Source: Paenibacillus campinasensis
Lineage (GTDB): Bacteria > Bacillota > Bacilli > Paenibacillales > Paenibacillaceae
DNA length: 64,000 nt
Reading direction: 5' to 3'
Assembly (NCBI RefSeq): GCF_002272015.1
Contig: NZ_NPBY01000030.1
Coordinates: forward strand, 186,001 to 250,000
The number at the start of each line of letters is the position of its first letter. Position 1 is the first letter of the stretch. The notes under the pieces are model-generated. The model searched no databases, was not told the DNA's origin, and worked only from the letters and a program-made list of their open reading frames with translations. This document shows, piece after piece, positions 53,264-62,197 of this stretch. Position numbers and translations under genes: made by a program.

Positions 53264-53467
53264 ATGCGGGGCCCGCATATCGCCAAGGCGCTGGTCGGCT
53301 CGCGCAACCAGCTGTACATTCCGGTCGCCATATTGATCGGCGGCTGGATGCTGCTTCTGGCTGACACCATCGGGCACAATCTGGCCGATCCTGACGGCAT
53401 TACTGCAGGCATTATGGTCGCTTTGATCGGCGCTCCATACTTTGTGTATCTGCTGCTGAAGAAATAA
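53264..53467 (+). pseudogene. FecCD-type iron permease, C-terminal remnant
   Basis: About 67 codons equal to the last fifth of a FecCD permease: GPHIAKALVGSRNQLYIPVA, LLLADTIGHNLADPDG, ITAGIMVALIGAPYFVYLLL. The usual nine preceding helices are missing, and the frame begins 4 bp after the ATPase stop with no ribosome binding site. A deletion fused the ATPase end to the permease tail; the terminator after it is intact. Confidence 0.85.
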
Positions 53468-53471
53468 CGCG

Positions 53472-53513
53472 AAAGCCCCTATCCAGCATGTGCAACGGGA
53501 TAGGGGCTTTTTA
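53472..53513 (+). terminator. Intrinsic terminator of the iron-uptake transcript
   Basis: Perfect 13-bp arms AAAGCCCCTATCC and GGATAGGGGCTTT followed by TTTA; likely bidirectional, also serving the BCCT gene. Confidence 0.85.
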
Positions 53514-53540
53514 TTTACTGCTACTGGATGCTTCCTGTTC

Positions 53541-55091
53541 TTACTTCCTTTCTTTGTTTGCCGCTTCCTCCAGGCGTCGAAATCGCTTCAGATCCGACTT
53601 CCGAATCGGAAGCGGCTCGCGGCGCAGCAGTTTAACCACCGCTACGATCAGCAGCAGGAGCAGTACGGCGAACGGAAGCGCTGCAATCAGCGACGCGGTC
53701 TGGAGCGCCTCCAGGCCACCGGTATAAAGCAGCACCCCGGCAATCGCAGCCATCAGCGTGCCCCATACCAGCTTGATCAACATCGGGGGGTTCAGGCTGC
53801 CGAAGGTGGTCATGCTGGACAAAATATACGTTGCCGAATCCGCCGACGTGACCAGAAAGGTCAGAATCAGCAGGACAGACAGAATCGACGTTATTGTCGA
53901 TAACGGCAGCTGATTGAACAGCTGGAACAAAGCCGAGGTCACATCCTCATGCACCGCATTGGCGATGCCTGCCCCGCCATGGAGATCATACCAGATGGCT
54001 GTGCCGCCGAATGCCGCAATCCACAGACAGGCAATGAACGGCGGTACAACCATGACGCCGACGATGAACTCGCGAATGGTTCGTCCCCGGGATACTCTGG
54101 CGATAAAGGCGCCTACATAAGGCGACCAGGCAATCGCCCACGCCCAGTAGAAGATCGTCCAGTCGCGCACCCAGGTTCCCCCTACATAAGGCTGCAGACG
54201 AAGGCTGTATTGCACAAAATTCGTCACATAATCGCCGAGCGCCAGCGTAAAGGTCTCCAGAATAAAGACAGTAGGCCCCAGTATAAAGACAAACAGCAGA
54301 AATACAAGCGCCAGCCCCAGGTTCACATTGCTTAAATACCGGATGCCTTTATCCAGTCCCGTCGTGGAGGAGATCATATAGGCCACAAAAATAAACGCCA
54401 GAAGTCCGAGCTGAATCCATACGCTGTTGCCGATACCCATAATGGAATTCAGACCCCCGCTCATCTGCATGACACCGAGCCCGATGGAAGTTGCAATCCC
54501 CATCACCGTGGCGATGACCGCCAGGATGTCAATCGTGTTCCTCACCGCAGGCTTGTTCCCCGTCACAGGCTCAAGCGCCGTAGATACAAGCCCATCTTTC
54601 TCCTTGCGAAACTGCAGAAAAGCAATCACCAGCCCGACCAGCGCAAATACCGACCACTGGCTGATTCCCCAGTGAAAGAACGAATATCCCATCGCCAACC
54701 GTGCGGCTGACTCGGTCTGTGGCTCCACCCCGGAGAACGGTGTGGTGAAGAAATGGCTCATCGGCTCTGCAACCCCCCAGAACACCAGACCTACCCCAAA
54801 GCCCGCAGAGAACAGCATCCCGATCCAGGTAAAGAACGGATAATCGGGCTTCTGCTTATCGCCGCCGAGCCGGATGTTTCCGTATTTACTCGCCGCCACC
54901 CATATCAGAAAGATGATAATGACGAACACGGACAACAGATAGAACCAGCCGAAACTGCTTGTTGTGACATTGAATAAAAAGCTGGCGGTTGCGCCAAACG
55001 CGTTCGGCATCACGGCTCCTAATACGGCGAGAACCGCAATAATGATTGCAGCAACAGTAAACACCGTATTTTTCAGGAGATTCCCTTTCAT
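53541..55091 (-). CDS. BCCT family betaine/choline/carnitine transporter (OpuD-like)
   Basis: Twelve-helix secondary transporter of about 516 aa for glycine betaine or related quaternary ammonium compounds, used in osmoprotection. The aromatic substrate site and family signature are in GTWVRDWTIFYWAWAIAWSP and YVGAFIARVSRGRTIREF. Start: ATG at 55091 with GGGG 8 nt upstream, rather than the GTG at 55100. It stands alone. A hydrophilic C-terminal tail with RKSDLKRFRRLEE may sense osmotic state, as in relatives. Confidence 0.92.
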   Translation of the reverse strand: MKGNLLKNTVFTVAAIIIAVLAVLGAVMPNAFGATASFLFNVTTSSFGWFYLLSVFVIIIFLIWVAASKYGNIRLGGDKQKPDYPFFTWIGMLFSAGFGVGLVFWGVAEPMSHFFTTPFSGVEPQTESAARLAMGYSFFHWGISQWSVFALVGLVIAFLQFRKEKDGLVSTALEPVTGNKPAVRNTIDILAVIATVMGIATSIGLGVMQMSGGLNSIMGIGNSVWIQLGLLAFIFVAYMISSTTGLDKGIRYLSNVNLGLALVFLLFVFILGPTVFILETFTLALGDYVTNFVQYSLRLQPYVGGTWVRDWTIFYWAWAIAWSPYVGAFIARVSRGRTIREFIVGVMVVPPFIACLWIAAFGGTAIWYDLHGGAGIANAVHEDVTSALFQLFNQLPLSTITSILSVLLILTFLVTSADSATYILSSMTTFGSLNPPMLIKLVWGTLMAAIAGVLLYTGGLEALQTASLIAALPFAVLLLLLIVAVVKLLRREPLPIRKSDLKRFRRLEEAANKERK

Positions 55092-55230
55092 ATGTGTCAC
55101 CCCAACCTGATCTGGTTTATCGTACTCTGTTCAGTATTTCTTTTTAAACCAAATTTGATGTACTTAATCGGTAAATTGGGGAAGCTGGGTTTCGAGACCC
55201 AAGTGCGGGGAACGGCTGAACATACGATAA

Positions 55231-55282
55231 AAGCCCGGACAGCAAAATCCGGGAACGCTCTCCCCTCTTCCGCTGTCCGGGC
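55231..55282 (-). terminator. Terminator of the dioxygenase gene
   Basis: Arms GCCCGGACAGC and GCTGTCCGGGC, 28-nt loop; TTTTATCG follows on the minus strand. Confidence 0.75.
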
Positions 55283-55310
55283 CATATTCATCACTTACTG
55301 TGCCAAGCGA

Positions 55311-56288
55311 TTATTCCTTCACGAACGTTCTCGTGCTTCGTACCGTATCAATCGGCCGTACCATTCGCTCGATCTGCTCCCGCTTGGACTCCAGGAACGG
55401 AGGCAGCGACAGCTTCTCGCCAAGCGTCTCGTAAGGCTCATCGCCCATAAAGCCGGGGCCGTCCGTGGCGAACTCAAACAGAATCTGCGGCGCCACCCGG
55501 GTATACAAGGATTCGAAGAAGAAGCGGTCCACATGGCCCGAATGACGGAAATTGAAGCTGTCCAGACGCTCGATCCAGTGCTCCAGTGCAGCGCGGTCCT
55601 CCACGCGGAAGGCCGCATGGTGAACCGTACCGAAGCCTTGGCGCGCCCGGGGAAGAACCGTGTTATAATCAACGACAACCTGCGCACCGTTTCCGCCTTC
55701 TCCGACTTCGAACAAATGCAGGGAGCCCGCCTGGTCAATCTCGGTGAACGCAAGCACCTTCTCCATCACTTCCTTGAACTCCGCAAAGTTCGAGACGCGG
55801 ACAAAAATCGGACCTAGGCCGGTAATCGCATACTCCAGCGGAATCGGGCCATTCTGCCATGGTGTGCCGGATGCCACGCCCTCGTTCAGCTCATCAGAGA
55901 TGAGCTGATACTCTTGATCGTCGAAATCGACAAACACCAGCACCTTTTTCCCGAATAGCTCTTGAATGCCTCTGTGCTTCACCTGCAGCCGGTCAAAGCG
56001 TTTAACCCAATAGTCCAGCGCCGCATCGGTTGGCACCCGGAATGACGTTCTATAAATCTCGTCCGTGCCATGCATGCCCTTCGGAATTCCCGGAAAGTCG
56101 AAAAACGTCATGTCCGTCCCGGCACTTCCCTTGTCATCGGCAAAAAACAAATGATAGGTCCGGATATCGTCCTGATTCACCGTTTTCTTCACGAGGCGCA
56201 TGCCCAGTACATAGGTGAAGAACTCGTAGTTCTTCTCCGCGCTGCTCGTAATGGCTGTAACGTGATGTATCCCTTTTAATTGATTCAT
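55311..56288 (-). CDS. Ring-cleaving dioxygenase, glyoxalase superfamily (MhqO-like)
   Basis: Fe(II)-dependent extradiol dioxygenase-like enzyme of 325 aa, with two tandem VOC modules. The metal-ligand histidine candidates are in KGIHHVTAIT and GTVHHAAFRV, the acidic one in LFEFATDGPGF. MhqO/MhqE relatives in Bacillus open hydroquinone-type rings and are induced by quinone stress through a MarR-type regulator. No regulator is encoded here, but a palindrome lies upstream (56391-56404). Confidence 0.9.
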   Translation of the reverse strand: MNQLKGIHHVTAITSSAEKNYEFFTYVLGMRLVKKTVNQDDIRTYHLFFADDKGSAGTDMTFFDFPGIPKGMHGTDEIYRTSFRVPTDAALDYWVKRFDRLQVKHRGIQELFGKKVLVFVDFDDQEYQLISDELNEGVASGTPWQNGPIPLEYAITGLGPIFVRVSNFAEFKEVMEKVLAFTEIDQAGSLHLFEVGEGGNGAQVVVDYNTVLPRARQGFGTVHHAAFRVEDRAALEHWIERLDSFNFRHSGHVDRFFFESLYTRVAPQILFEFATDGPGFMGDEPYETLGEKLSLPPFLESKREQIERMVRPIDTVRSTRTFVKE

Positions 56289-56390
56289 GATTGAAGCCCT
56301 CCATCTCCAAATATATAGGAAGTCTGGTTAACGACAAGTTCCTTCCGGCTCCCTCATTTAATTTTAAATAATAATTCTTAATTTAAAGAT

Positions 56391-56404
56391 AATACTATAG
56401 TATT
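56391..56404. promoter_or_regulatory. Palindrome upstream of the dioxygenase gene
   Basis: Perfect 14-bp palindrome AATACTATAGTATT about 103 bp before the start codon, in an AT-rich promoter region. The TACT/AGTA halves recall DUF24/MarR quinone-sensor sites (YodB type), but the spacing is shorter. Confidence 0.4.
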
Positions 56405-56520
56405 TCATGTGATTCGTCAATAGTGTGAAAAAGGCGATCTATAGCCTTTATCCCCAAAGCGACGTTCAAAGCCTTCCCTGAATCAGCATGCATCATACAT
56501 ATCGATATTTTAAACAAAAC

Positions 56521-56562
56521 AAAAAGAAGAATACCAACGAACAGGCATGGCATTCTTCTTTT
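56521..56562 (-). terminator. Terminator of the tandem GNAT gene
   Basis: On the minus strand AAAAGAAGAATGCC pairs with GGTATTCTTCTTTT, followed by TGTTTTG. Confidence 0.8.
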
Positions 56563-56582
56563 GGGTTCAGATCACTCGTTTA

Positions 56583-57593
56583 TTAAGACGAGCAGCGAAC
56601 TATATCTTCAATATTGGCGGTAATTTTATATTGTCCCCGTAGAGGTTTGTAGCCGAGCTGACTGTTAATTCTCAGAATAGGCTCATTTAAAGAGTCATTG
56701 TCAGTGCGGATGTACACAGCCCCCCGCTGCTTGGCGAGCTGTATCGCTTTCAGCTTCAATGCCAGCCCAATCCCTTGGCCCCGGTACTTCCTGCTAACGC
56801 CAGTATACTCATGATACATCCCCTTGGTACTCGGATTATACAGAACGTTAGTAACGCCAATATACCGGTCACGATCTGCAGCAATGAGCACCTGATCCGG
56901 AGCGTAACCATCGACTTCCAGAAGCCATGTTCTCCATTCCCTAATCGCAGGAACCTCGTCATGAAAGCCTGGAATATCAACAAGTGTCTCTTTATATAGC
57001 TCATACAGCTTTTCTTCATTCTGAGGGGTGAACTCATCTTTCAGGGTTGTAAATCTCAGTCCGCGCCCTTCCAGCTTTCGAAATAGCTCCACTCCGCCAA
57101 AGCTGCTCCTATCGAAATGCTCCATTGGTAAGACAGATTGGTATGTATGCCGCTCTATAGTGAATCCTTGCTGTCTGGCGAAGCGCAACGAGTCCTCACA
57201 ATCGTCCCATATCTCTGACACCAGCCTCTTCGCGCCTAGACCCTGGCTCCAAAGGGCCGCATGCCTAGCCAAGAGCTGACCAACTCCTTGTCGGCGATAA
57301 GATTTCATCACAATTAACGTATTGTTGATCTGCCCAGGCTCCGTCCAAGGAGCTCGCCACGATAACAAATAACCAACAATTTCACCCGCCGCTGTTACGG
57401 CTACCCTTCGAGTCCGATCATAGCCTGCAAGCAGTCCATCCGCATTCAGGTAGGTGTGGCCCTCGGTATACATCTTAGCATCGTCTTCCATCAGCCGTTC
57501 TGCCGTCGTCGGCTCAGGCCAATAACTGTTTAACAGCCGTGCAATCCCCTCGTAATCCTCCGGGAGCTGCAGCGGCCGGATTGTACTGGTCAC
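56583..57593 (-). CDS. Tandem GNAT N-acetyltransferase
   Basis: Protein of 336 aa made of two GNAT domains. Acetyl-CoA motifs are VMKSYRRQGVGQLLARHA in the first and VSRKYRGQGIGLALKLKAI in the second. Such double GNATs acetylate small molecules or antibiotics, often with only one active domain; both motifs look intact. It stands alone with its terminator. Substrate unknown. Confidence 0.87.
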   Translation of the reverse strand: MTSTIRPLQLPEDYEGIARLLNSYWPEPTTAERLMEDDAKMYTEGHTYLNADGLLAGYDRTRRVAVTAAGEIVGYLLSWRAPWTEPGQINNTLIVMKSYRRQGVGQLLARHAALWSQGLGAKRLVSEIWDDCEDSLRFARQQGFTIERHTYQSVLPMEHFDRSSFGGVELFRKLEGRGLRFTTLKDEFTPQNEEKLYELYKETLVDIPGFHDEVPAIREWRTWLLEVDGYAPDQVLIAADRDRYIGVTNVLYNPSTKGMYHEYTGVSRKYRGQGIGLALKLKAIQLAKQRGAVYIRTDNDSLNEPILRINSQLGYKPLRGQYKITANIEDIVRCSS

Positions 57594-57906
57594 TACAGGT
57601 GACCCCCTCCCCAGTCGCTATACTCCGTCATTATGACATGCTCATATATGGATGGGTAGGGAAAAATTGTTTATAACCAATCTATCCGCCAACTTGATAC
57701 AGAAACAGCAGCCCCTAGGCTTCTATTAGCCGACCCTGCACAATAAGACGGTGGGTGGCTTCATACAGCGGATAGTTGGGTTCTTTACAATTTCTCTACA
57801 AACCTAACATTCCTCGGAATCTGATTCTGGAAGCGTAGATAGCATCATCCCACGCTTTTGCTATACACTATAAAGACAAGCTGATGACAAGAAATGTGGT
57901 GATTCC
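57594..57906. other. Intergenic region before bceR
   Basis: Divergent promoter region of the GNAT and bceR genes. A TATAAA near 57868 may be the bceR -10, but no good -35 and no gene were found. Confidence 0.35.
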
Positions 57907-58599
57907 ATGTTTAAAATTATGCTCATTGAGGACGATATCACGCTATACCATGAAATTAGAGACCGGCTGCAGCAGTGGTCCTACAACGTCTATGGCGTAC
58001 AGGACTTCGGGAAGGTGATGCAGGAATTTGCTGACATTCATCCCGATCTGGTCATCATCGATATCCAGCTGCCGAAGTTCGACGGCTTCCATTGGTGCAG
58101 AATGATCCGGGCCCATTCCAATGTGCCGATTATCTTTCTGTCCTCGCGGGACCATCCAACCGACATGGTGATGTCGATGCAGCTCGGGGCCGATGACTTC
58201 ATTCAGAAGCCGTTCCATTTCGAGGTGCTGATTGCGAAGATCCAGGCCACCCTGCGCCGGGTGTACAACTATAATACAGAGCGAATCGATCTGCGAACTT
58301 GGCGCGGCGCCACCGTCGAATATGTGAAGAATACAATGACGAACGAAGCGGGCACAGTGGAGCTGACGAAGAACGAGATGTATATTCTGAAGATGCTCAT
58401 CGAGCGCAAAAATCAGATTGTCAGCCGCGAAGAGCTCATTCAGAGCCTGTGGGATAACGAGCAGTTTGTCAGTGACAATACGCTGACCGTCAATGTGAAC
58501 CGGCTGCGCAAGAAGCTGGAGTCCATCGGGCTGGCCTCGTTCATTGAAACGAAGGTCGGTCAAGGGTATATCGCCACGGAAGAGGCCGGCGTGCTATGA
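57907..58599 (+). CDS. bceR: BceR-like response regulator
   Basis: OmpR/PhoB-class response regulator of 230 aa. Receiver domain with D10/D11 pair (LIEDDIT), phospho-acceptor aspartate in VIIDIQLP, and a winged helix with VSREELIQSLWD and DNTLTVNVNRLRKKLE, matching BceR-type regulators. It controls peptide-antibiotic detoxification transporters. It overlaps the kinase gene by 4 bp and is followed, beyond an IS element, by bceAB. Confidence 0.92.
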   Translation: MFKIMLIEDDITLYHEIRDRLQQWSYNVYGVQDFGKVMQEFADIHPDLVIIDIQLPKFDGFHWCRMIRAHSNVPIIFLSSRDHPTDMVMSMQLGADDFIQKPFHFEVLIAKIQATLRRVYNYNTERIDLRTWRGATVEYVKNTMTNEAGTVELTKNEMYILKMLIERKNQIVSREELIQSLWDNEQFVSDNTLTVNVNRLRKKLESIGLASFIETKVGQGYIATEEAGVL

Positions 58600-59621
58600 T
58601 CAGGCAATATCTGAGGGAGCGGCTCAGCTGGATCGGGTTGTTCCTGTTCCTGCAGCTGCTCGTGCTGTCCGTGGCCGCCATCGACATTTCGATCCCGCTT
58701 CGCTCCCTGCTGTATATCGTGTTTTTGTCAACGCTCGTGTTCATTGTGTTCCTGTTTGTCAGATACCAGAGGGAAACCCGGTTCTACAGACAACTGGCCG
58801 CCTGGGACGACACGTATGACCTGGGTGCACTTGCTCACCCTGAACGTCCGTTTGAGGAACTCGTCATGCAGGCTCTCCACCAGCAAACGAATCGCTATCG
58901 GCGGGAAGTATCAGGCTACAAGGCTGAGCTGGAGGGGGAGAAGGACGACCTGATGTCCTGGATTCATGAAGTGAAAACCCCGCTGACGACGATGCAGTTA
59001 ATGATCGAGCGGCTGGAGGACCCCTCACTGAAGTCCAGACTGATGTACGAGTGGCTCCGTGTGCACCTGCTGCTGGATCAGCAGCTCCACCAGAAGCGGA
59101 TCGCCTTTATCGAGAATGACTTGTTCATCGAGACAATCCCGCTTGCCCCCATCCTTTCCAAGGAGATCAAGTCCTTGCAGTCCTGGTGCCTTCAAAAAGG
59201 CCTCGGTTTTGAACTCGACATCCCGGGCAGTGAGGTGCTGTCAGACGCCAAATGGCTTGGGTTTATCGTCCGGCAGCTGCTGACCAATGCGGTAAAATAC
59301 AGTAGCGACGGCTCTGATATCTCCGTGACAAGCGGCTGGGATGACGAGGGCCATGTGCAGCTTCACGTCCGGGATTTCGGACGCGGGATTGACCCCAAGG
59401 ATGTACCGCGGATTTATGACAAAGGCTTCACCTCGACCTCCATGCACAAGGATACCGCGTCGACCGGCATGGGACTCTATCTGGCCAGAAAAGCAGCCGA
59501 TGCCCTCTCCATTCGGATCGAGGTTGCATCGAAGTTAGGGTCCGGAACGACCTTCACGCTGACCTTTCCGCGCAGCCAGGATGTGGTTCAGACGACGGAG
59601 CTGTCTCAAAAGGGGGGTTAA
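58596..59621 (+). CDS. bceS: BceS-like sensor histidine kinase, 3' end rewritten by IS insertion
   Basis: Intramembrane-sensing kinase of 341 aa: two helices (about 10-30 and 36-58) with only a few residues outside, H box in SWIHEVKTPLTTMQLMIE, N box LLTNAVKYS, G boxes DFGRGIDPKD and GMGLYLARK. Such kinases have no ligand domain and detect peptides through the BceAB transporter. The last seven codons, giving ELSQKGG, and the stop lie in the terminal inverted repeat of the IS element (from 59597). Little of the original end can be missing, since relatives have 330-345 residues, so the kinase may still work. Confidence 0.9.
   Translation: MIRQYLRERLSWIGLFLFLQLLVLSVAAIDISIPLRSLLYIVFLSTLVFIVFLFVRYQRETRFYRQLAAWDDTYDLGALAHPERPFEELVMQALHQQTNRYRREVSGYKAELEGEKDDLMSWIHEVKTPLTTMQLMIERLEDPSLKSRLMYEWLRVHLLLDQQLHQKRIAFIENDLFIETIPLAPILSKEIKSLQSWCLQKGLGFELDIPGSEVLSDAKWLGFIVRQLLTNAVKYSSDGSDISVTSGWDDEGHVQLHVRDFGRGIDPKDVPRIYDKGFTSTSMHKDTASTGMGLYLARKAADALSIRIEVASKLGSGTTFTLTFPRSQDVVQTTELSQKGG
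59597..59612 (+). repeat. Left terminal inverted repeat of the IS
   Basis: GGAGCTGTCTCAAAAG; it provides the final codons of bceS. Confidence 0.8.
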
Positions 59622-59657
59622 AGAACGTACGAATCAGTAATCCCTGCTTTAGACATT

Positions 59658-59700
59658 GAAAAACGACCGGTCAGGAGTCTATTCCTGACCGGCCGTTTTC
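59658..59700 (-). terminator. Terminator of the transposase gene, overlapping its stop
   Basis: Arms from 59658 to 59676 and 59683 to 59700 form a stem of about 17 bp with one mismatch; the transposase stop codon (59671-59673) lies inside it. Confidence 0.75.
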
Positions 59701-61239
59701 AATTTTTTGACTCAATGTCGCTCGCTTGAGCAGATTGTGGGCAAGCGAAAGCCACCCTACCTCCGTGCTCACTTTCGGCAAGCCTCGAAGCAGGAATCGC
59801 CGGAATCCTCGGTTGTTTTTCATTTGTCCGAACACACTCTCAACCTCAATCATGCGCCGGATGGATAACTCTCGTCCTTCCTCGCTCCGAAGCTTCTTTC
59901 TTGCTTCTGCCTTGTAGCGAAGAAAGGTCATGCTCACCTCGATCTCTCGGTTCCTGTTCGTTTTACTGCATCTTTCTCTGAATGGACAGCCCTCACAGTC
60001 AGCACTCCGATAATGGCGTACCTGTTGCTCATATCCGTTTTCGTTCTTTTTCTTGCGCTCTCGCAGGAAGTGGAGCGTGCGGCCATTCGGACACAACCAA
60101 GTATCGGACTCCTGCTGGTAAGTCCAGTTGTCGATCTTGCTGATGTCTTGCTTCCACTTCTTCGAATTTTCTTTATGAAAGGTGTTATATTTGACAAGCG
60201 CCTCGCAATCTTCCTGCTCCAAGCGCGCGTAATTTTCTTCGCTGCCGTAACCAGCGTCCGCAATGATGGTCTTCGGCAACTTACCCAACATTTCTTTTAC
60301 TTTCTCTAGATGGGGAATGAGGCAGCGCGTGTCCGTCGGTCGTTGGTGCAAGGAGTAGCCGACGATAAATTGGTTTTCCGTACCGATCTGAACATTGTAT
60401 CCTGGCTTAAGTTGGCCGTTTCGCATATGGTCTTCTTTCATTCGCATGAAGGTTGCATCCGGGTCAGTCTTACTGTAGCTGTTACGGTCGCCCAGCAGTT
60501 TCCGTTGAAGCTCATACTTATGCTTGCGGGGAAGTAGATCCTTGCGCAGAAGGCGGACGGCTTTCTTCACTGGTTTGTTTTTCGGTTCATGCTGTAGCTT
60601 TTGCTCCAATTTCGCAACGGCCTTCTCCAGCTTAGCGCTGGTCAGTTCGTTGGACTCGCCCAGTTCAGCCAGGTCCTCGCCCGCATGAGCCGCTTCTTCC
60701 AGCAGTTCCTGCTCCTCAATCTCGGTGAAGAGCGATTTTACTTTCTCCTCAAGTTTCGCCCGTTGCTTGACAACGGATTTCCCCCAGACAAACGTATAGC
60801 GGTTGGCATTCGCCTCGATCTTGGTACCGTCGACGAAGTAATGCTCTAGCTTAATGTAGCCCTCTTCCACAAGCAGTTCCAACACAGCCGTGAATACTTT
60901 TTCGAGAACGTCTTTCATCCGCTCTGAGCGGAATCGGTTTATGGTGCGGAAGTCCGGGCGTTGCCGGGCGGCAAGCCACATGAAGGGGATGTTCTCCCTC
61001 ACAGCCTTCGCAATTTGACGGGATGAATAGATCCGTTGGCTGTAGGCGTAAATGATGATCTTCGTCATGAGTTTGGGGTGGAAGCTAGGACGACCGCCTC
61101 CAGAGTAGGCGGCCTCGAAGATCTTGTCGTCGATTCGGTTGACGGCATCGTTGATGATGCGAACGACGTGATTTTGTGGAATATCTTCCTCAAGGTCCAT
61201 TGGCAGAAACAGTTGGTCCATGGTATATTGAATGTACAA
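59671..61239 (-). CDS. IS1182 family transposase
   Basis: DDE transposase of about 522 aa. The N-terminal DUF772-type region (SGGGRPSFHPKLMTKIIIYAY, RPDFRTINRFR) is followed by the catalytic core with candidates in EHYFVDGTKIEANANRY, ADAGYGSEENY and IEVESVFGQMKNNRG; a C-terminal zinc-type cysteine cluster CEGCPFRERC is present. A TTG at 61239 lies 5 nt after AGGAGAGG; an ATG six codons later is an alternative, and the frame is open to 61281. Full length, no frameshift, so the element may be active. Confidence 0.93.
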   Translation of the reverse strand: MYIQYTMDQLFLPMDLEEDIPQNHVVRIINDAVNRIDDKIFEAAYSGGGRPSFHPKLMTKIIIYAYSQRIYSSRQIAKAVRENIPFMWLAARQRPDFRTINRFRSERMKDVLEKVFTAVLELLVEEGYIKLEHYFVDGTKIEANANRYTFVWGKSVVKQRAKLEEKVKSLFTEIEEQELLEEAAHAGEDLAELGESNELTSAKLEKAVAKLEQKLQHEPKNKPVKKAVRLLRKDLLPRKHKYELQRKLLGDRNSYSKTDPDATFMRMKEDHMRNGQLKPGYNVQIGTENQFIVGYSLHQRPTDTRCLIPHLEKVKEMLGKLPKTIIADAGYGSEENYARLEQEDCEALVKYNTFHKENSKKWKQDISKIDNWTYQQESDTWLCPNGRTLHFLRERKKKNENGYEQQVRHYRSADCEGCPFRERCSKTNRNREIEVSMTFLRYKAEARKKLRSEEGRELSIRRMIEVESVFGQMKNNRGFRRFLLRGLPKVSTEVGWLSLAHNLLKRATLSQKIENGRSGIDS

Positions 61240-61351
61240 AGAAACCTCTCCTTTAGGGAAATGTTTGGGTGGTACCTTCATTTTACCAAAGAGAGGTTTC
61301 TTTTTGTTTTACAAATTAAAGAAGGAGCTGTCCCTCAGTCATCTACGATGA

Positions 61352-61367
61352 CTTTTGAGACAGCCCC
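61352..61367 (-). repeat. Right terminal inverted repeat of the IS
   Basis: Reads GGGGCTGTCTCAAAAG on the minus strand, one mismatch to the left repeat. Confidence 0.8.
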
Positions 61368-61441
61368 TTATGCTTTTGTTCGTTCAATCGAAGGAAAACA
61401 AGGACCAGGCCGGGTTATGATAAGTTCAAGGAGTGATACAG

Positions 61442-62197
61442 ATGGCGATATTGGAAGCAACCCAAATTCATAAAAGCTACGGAAATAAATTCAACAAACA
61501 GGAGGTGTTGCGAGGAATCGACCTTCGCGTGGAGAAGGGCGAATTTGTCAGCATTATGGGCGCATCCGGTTCCGGAAAGACCACCCTGCTGAACGTGCTG
61601 TCCTCCATCGATAAGGTGAGCCTTGGCAGCATCAAGATCGAAGGAAAAGATTTTACCGGCATGAAGGAGAAGGAGCTGGCTGAATTTCGGAAGCAGCATC
61701 TGGGGTTTATTTTTCAGGATTACAACCTGCTCGACACACTCACCGTGAAGGAAAATGTGCTGCTTCCTTTATCCATCATGAAGGTATCGAAGAAGGAAGC
61801 GGATCAGAAGTTCCAGCAGATCGCCTCCGAGCTTGGGATCTACGAGATCGCGAGCAAGTATCCGAATGAAATATCCGGCGGACAGAAGCAGCGTACCTCG
61901 GCCGCACGGGCGTTCATCCATGATCCGAGCATTATTTTTGCGGATGAGCCGACCGGGGCACTCGATTCCAAATCCGCTTCGGATCTCTTGAACAAGCTGA
62001 GCGAGCTGAACCGAAAGATCAACGCCACCATCATTATGGTCACGCATGATCCGGTGGCCGCCAGCTACTGCAGCCGGGTCGTGTTTATTAAAGACGGTCA
62101 AATCTACACCCAGCTGAACAAGGGCGAGGAAACGCGCCAGCACTTCTTCAACGATATTATCCGTACCCAGGGCGTATTGGGCGGTGTCCAGGCATGA
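61442..62197 (+). CDS. bceA: BceA-like ABC transporter ATP-binding protein
   Basis: ATPase of 251 aa, MacB/BceA class, for antimicrobial-peptide resistance. Walker [11 protein letters not shown] loop [10 protein letters not shown], signature [15 protein letters not shown], Walker [13 protein letters not shown], switch VTHDP. The ATG at 61442 has GGAG 8 nt upstream. Only 74 bp remain between the IS end and this start. The stop overlaps bceB by 4 bp. Confidence 0.93.
   Translation: MAILEATQIHKSYGNKFNKQEVLRGIDLRVEKGEFVSIMGASGSGKTTLLNVLSSIDKVSLGSIKIEGKDFTGMKEKELAEFRKQHLGFIFQDYNLLDTLTVKENVLLPLSIMKVSKKEADQKFQQIASELGIYEIASKYPNEISGGQKQRTSAARAFIHDPSIIFADEPTGALDSKSASDLLNKLSELNRKINATIIMVTHDPVAASYCSRVVFIKDGQIYTQLNKGEETRQHFFNDIIRTQGVLGGVQA

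Larger units (their letters stand above)
59597..61367 (-). mobile_element. IS1182-family insertion sequence
   Basis: An element of about 1,771 bp with a DDE transposase gene and terminal inverted repeats GGAGCTGTCTCAAAAG (59597-59612) and GGGGCTGTCTCAAAAG (reverse complement of 61352-61367), 15 of 16 identical. It lies between bceS and bceA in the opposite orientation. No target duplication was found directly outside these ends, so the exact borders may differ by a few bp. A hairpin-forming copy of the repeat (61324-61343) stands inside the right end. Confidence 0.88.

Noticed and set aside
59593..61371. Target-site duplication of the IS element
   Set aside because: The bases outside the repeats (GACGAC left, TTATGC right) do not match, so none is reported.
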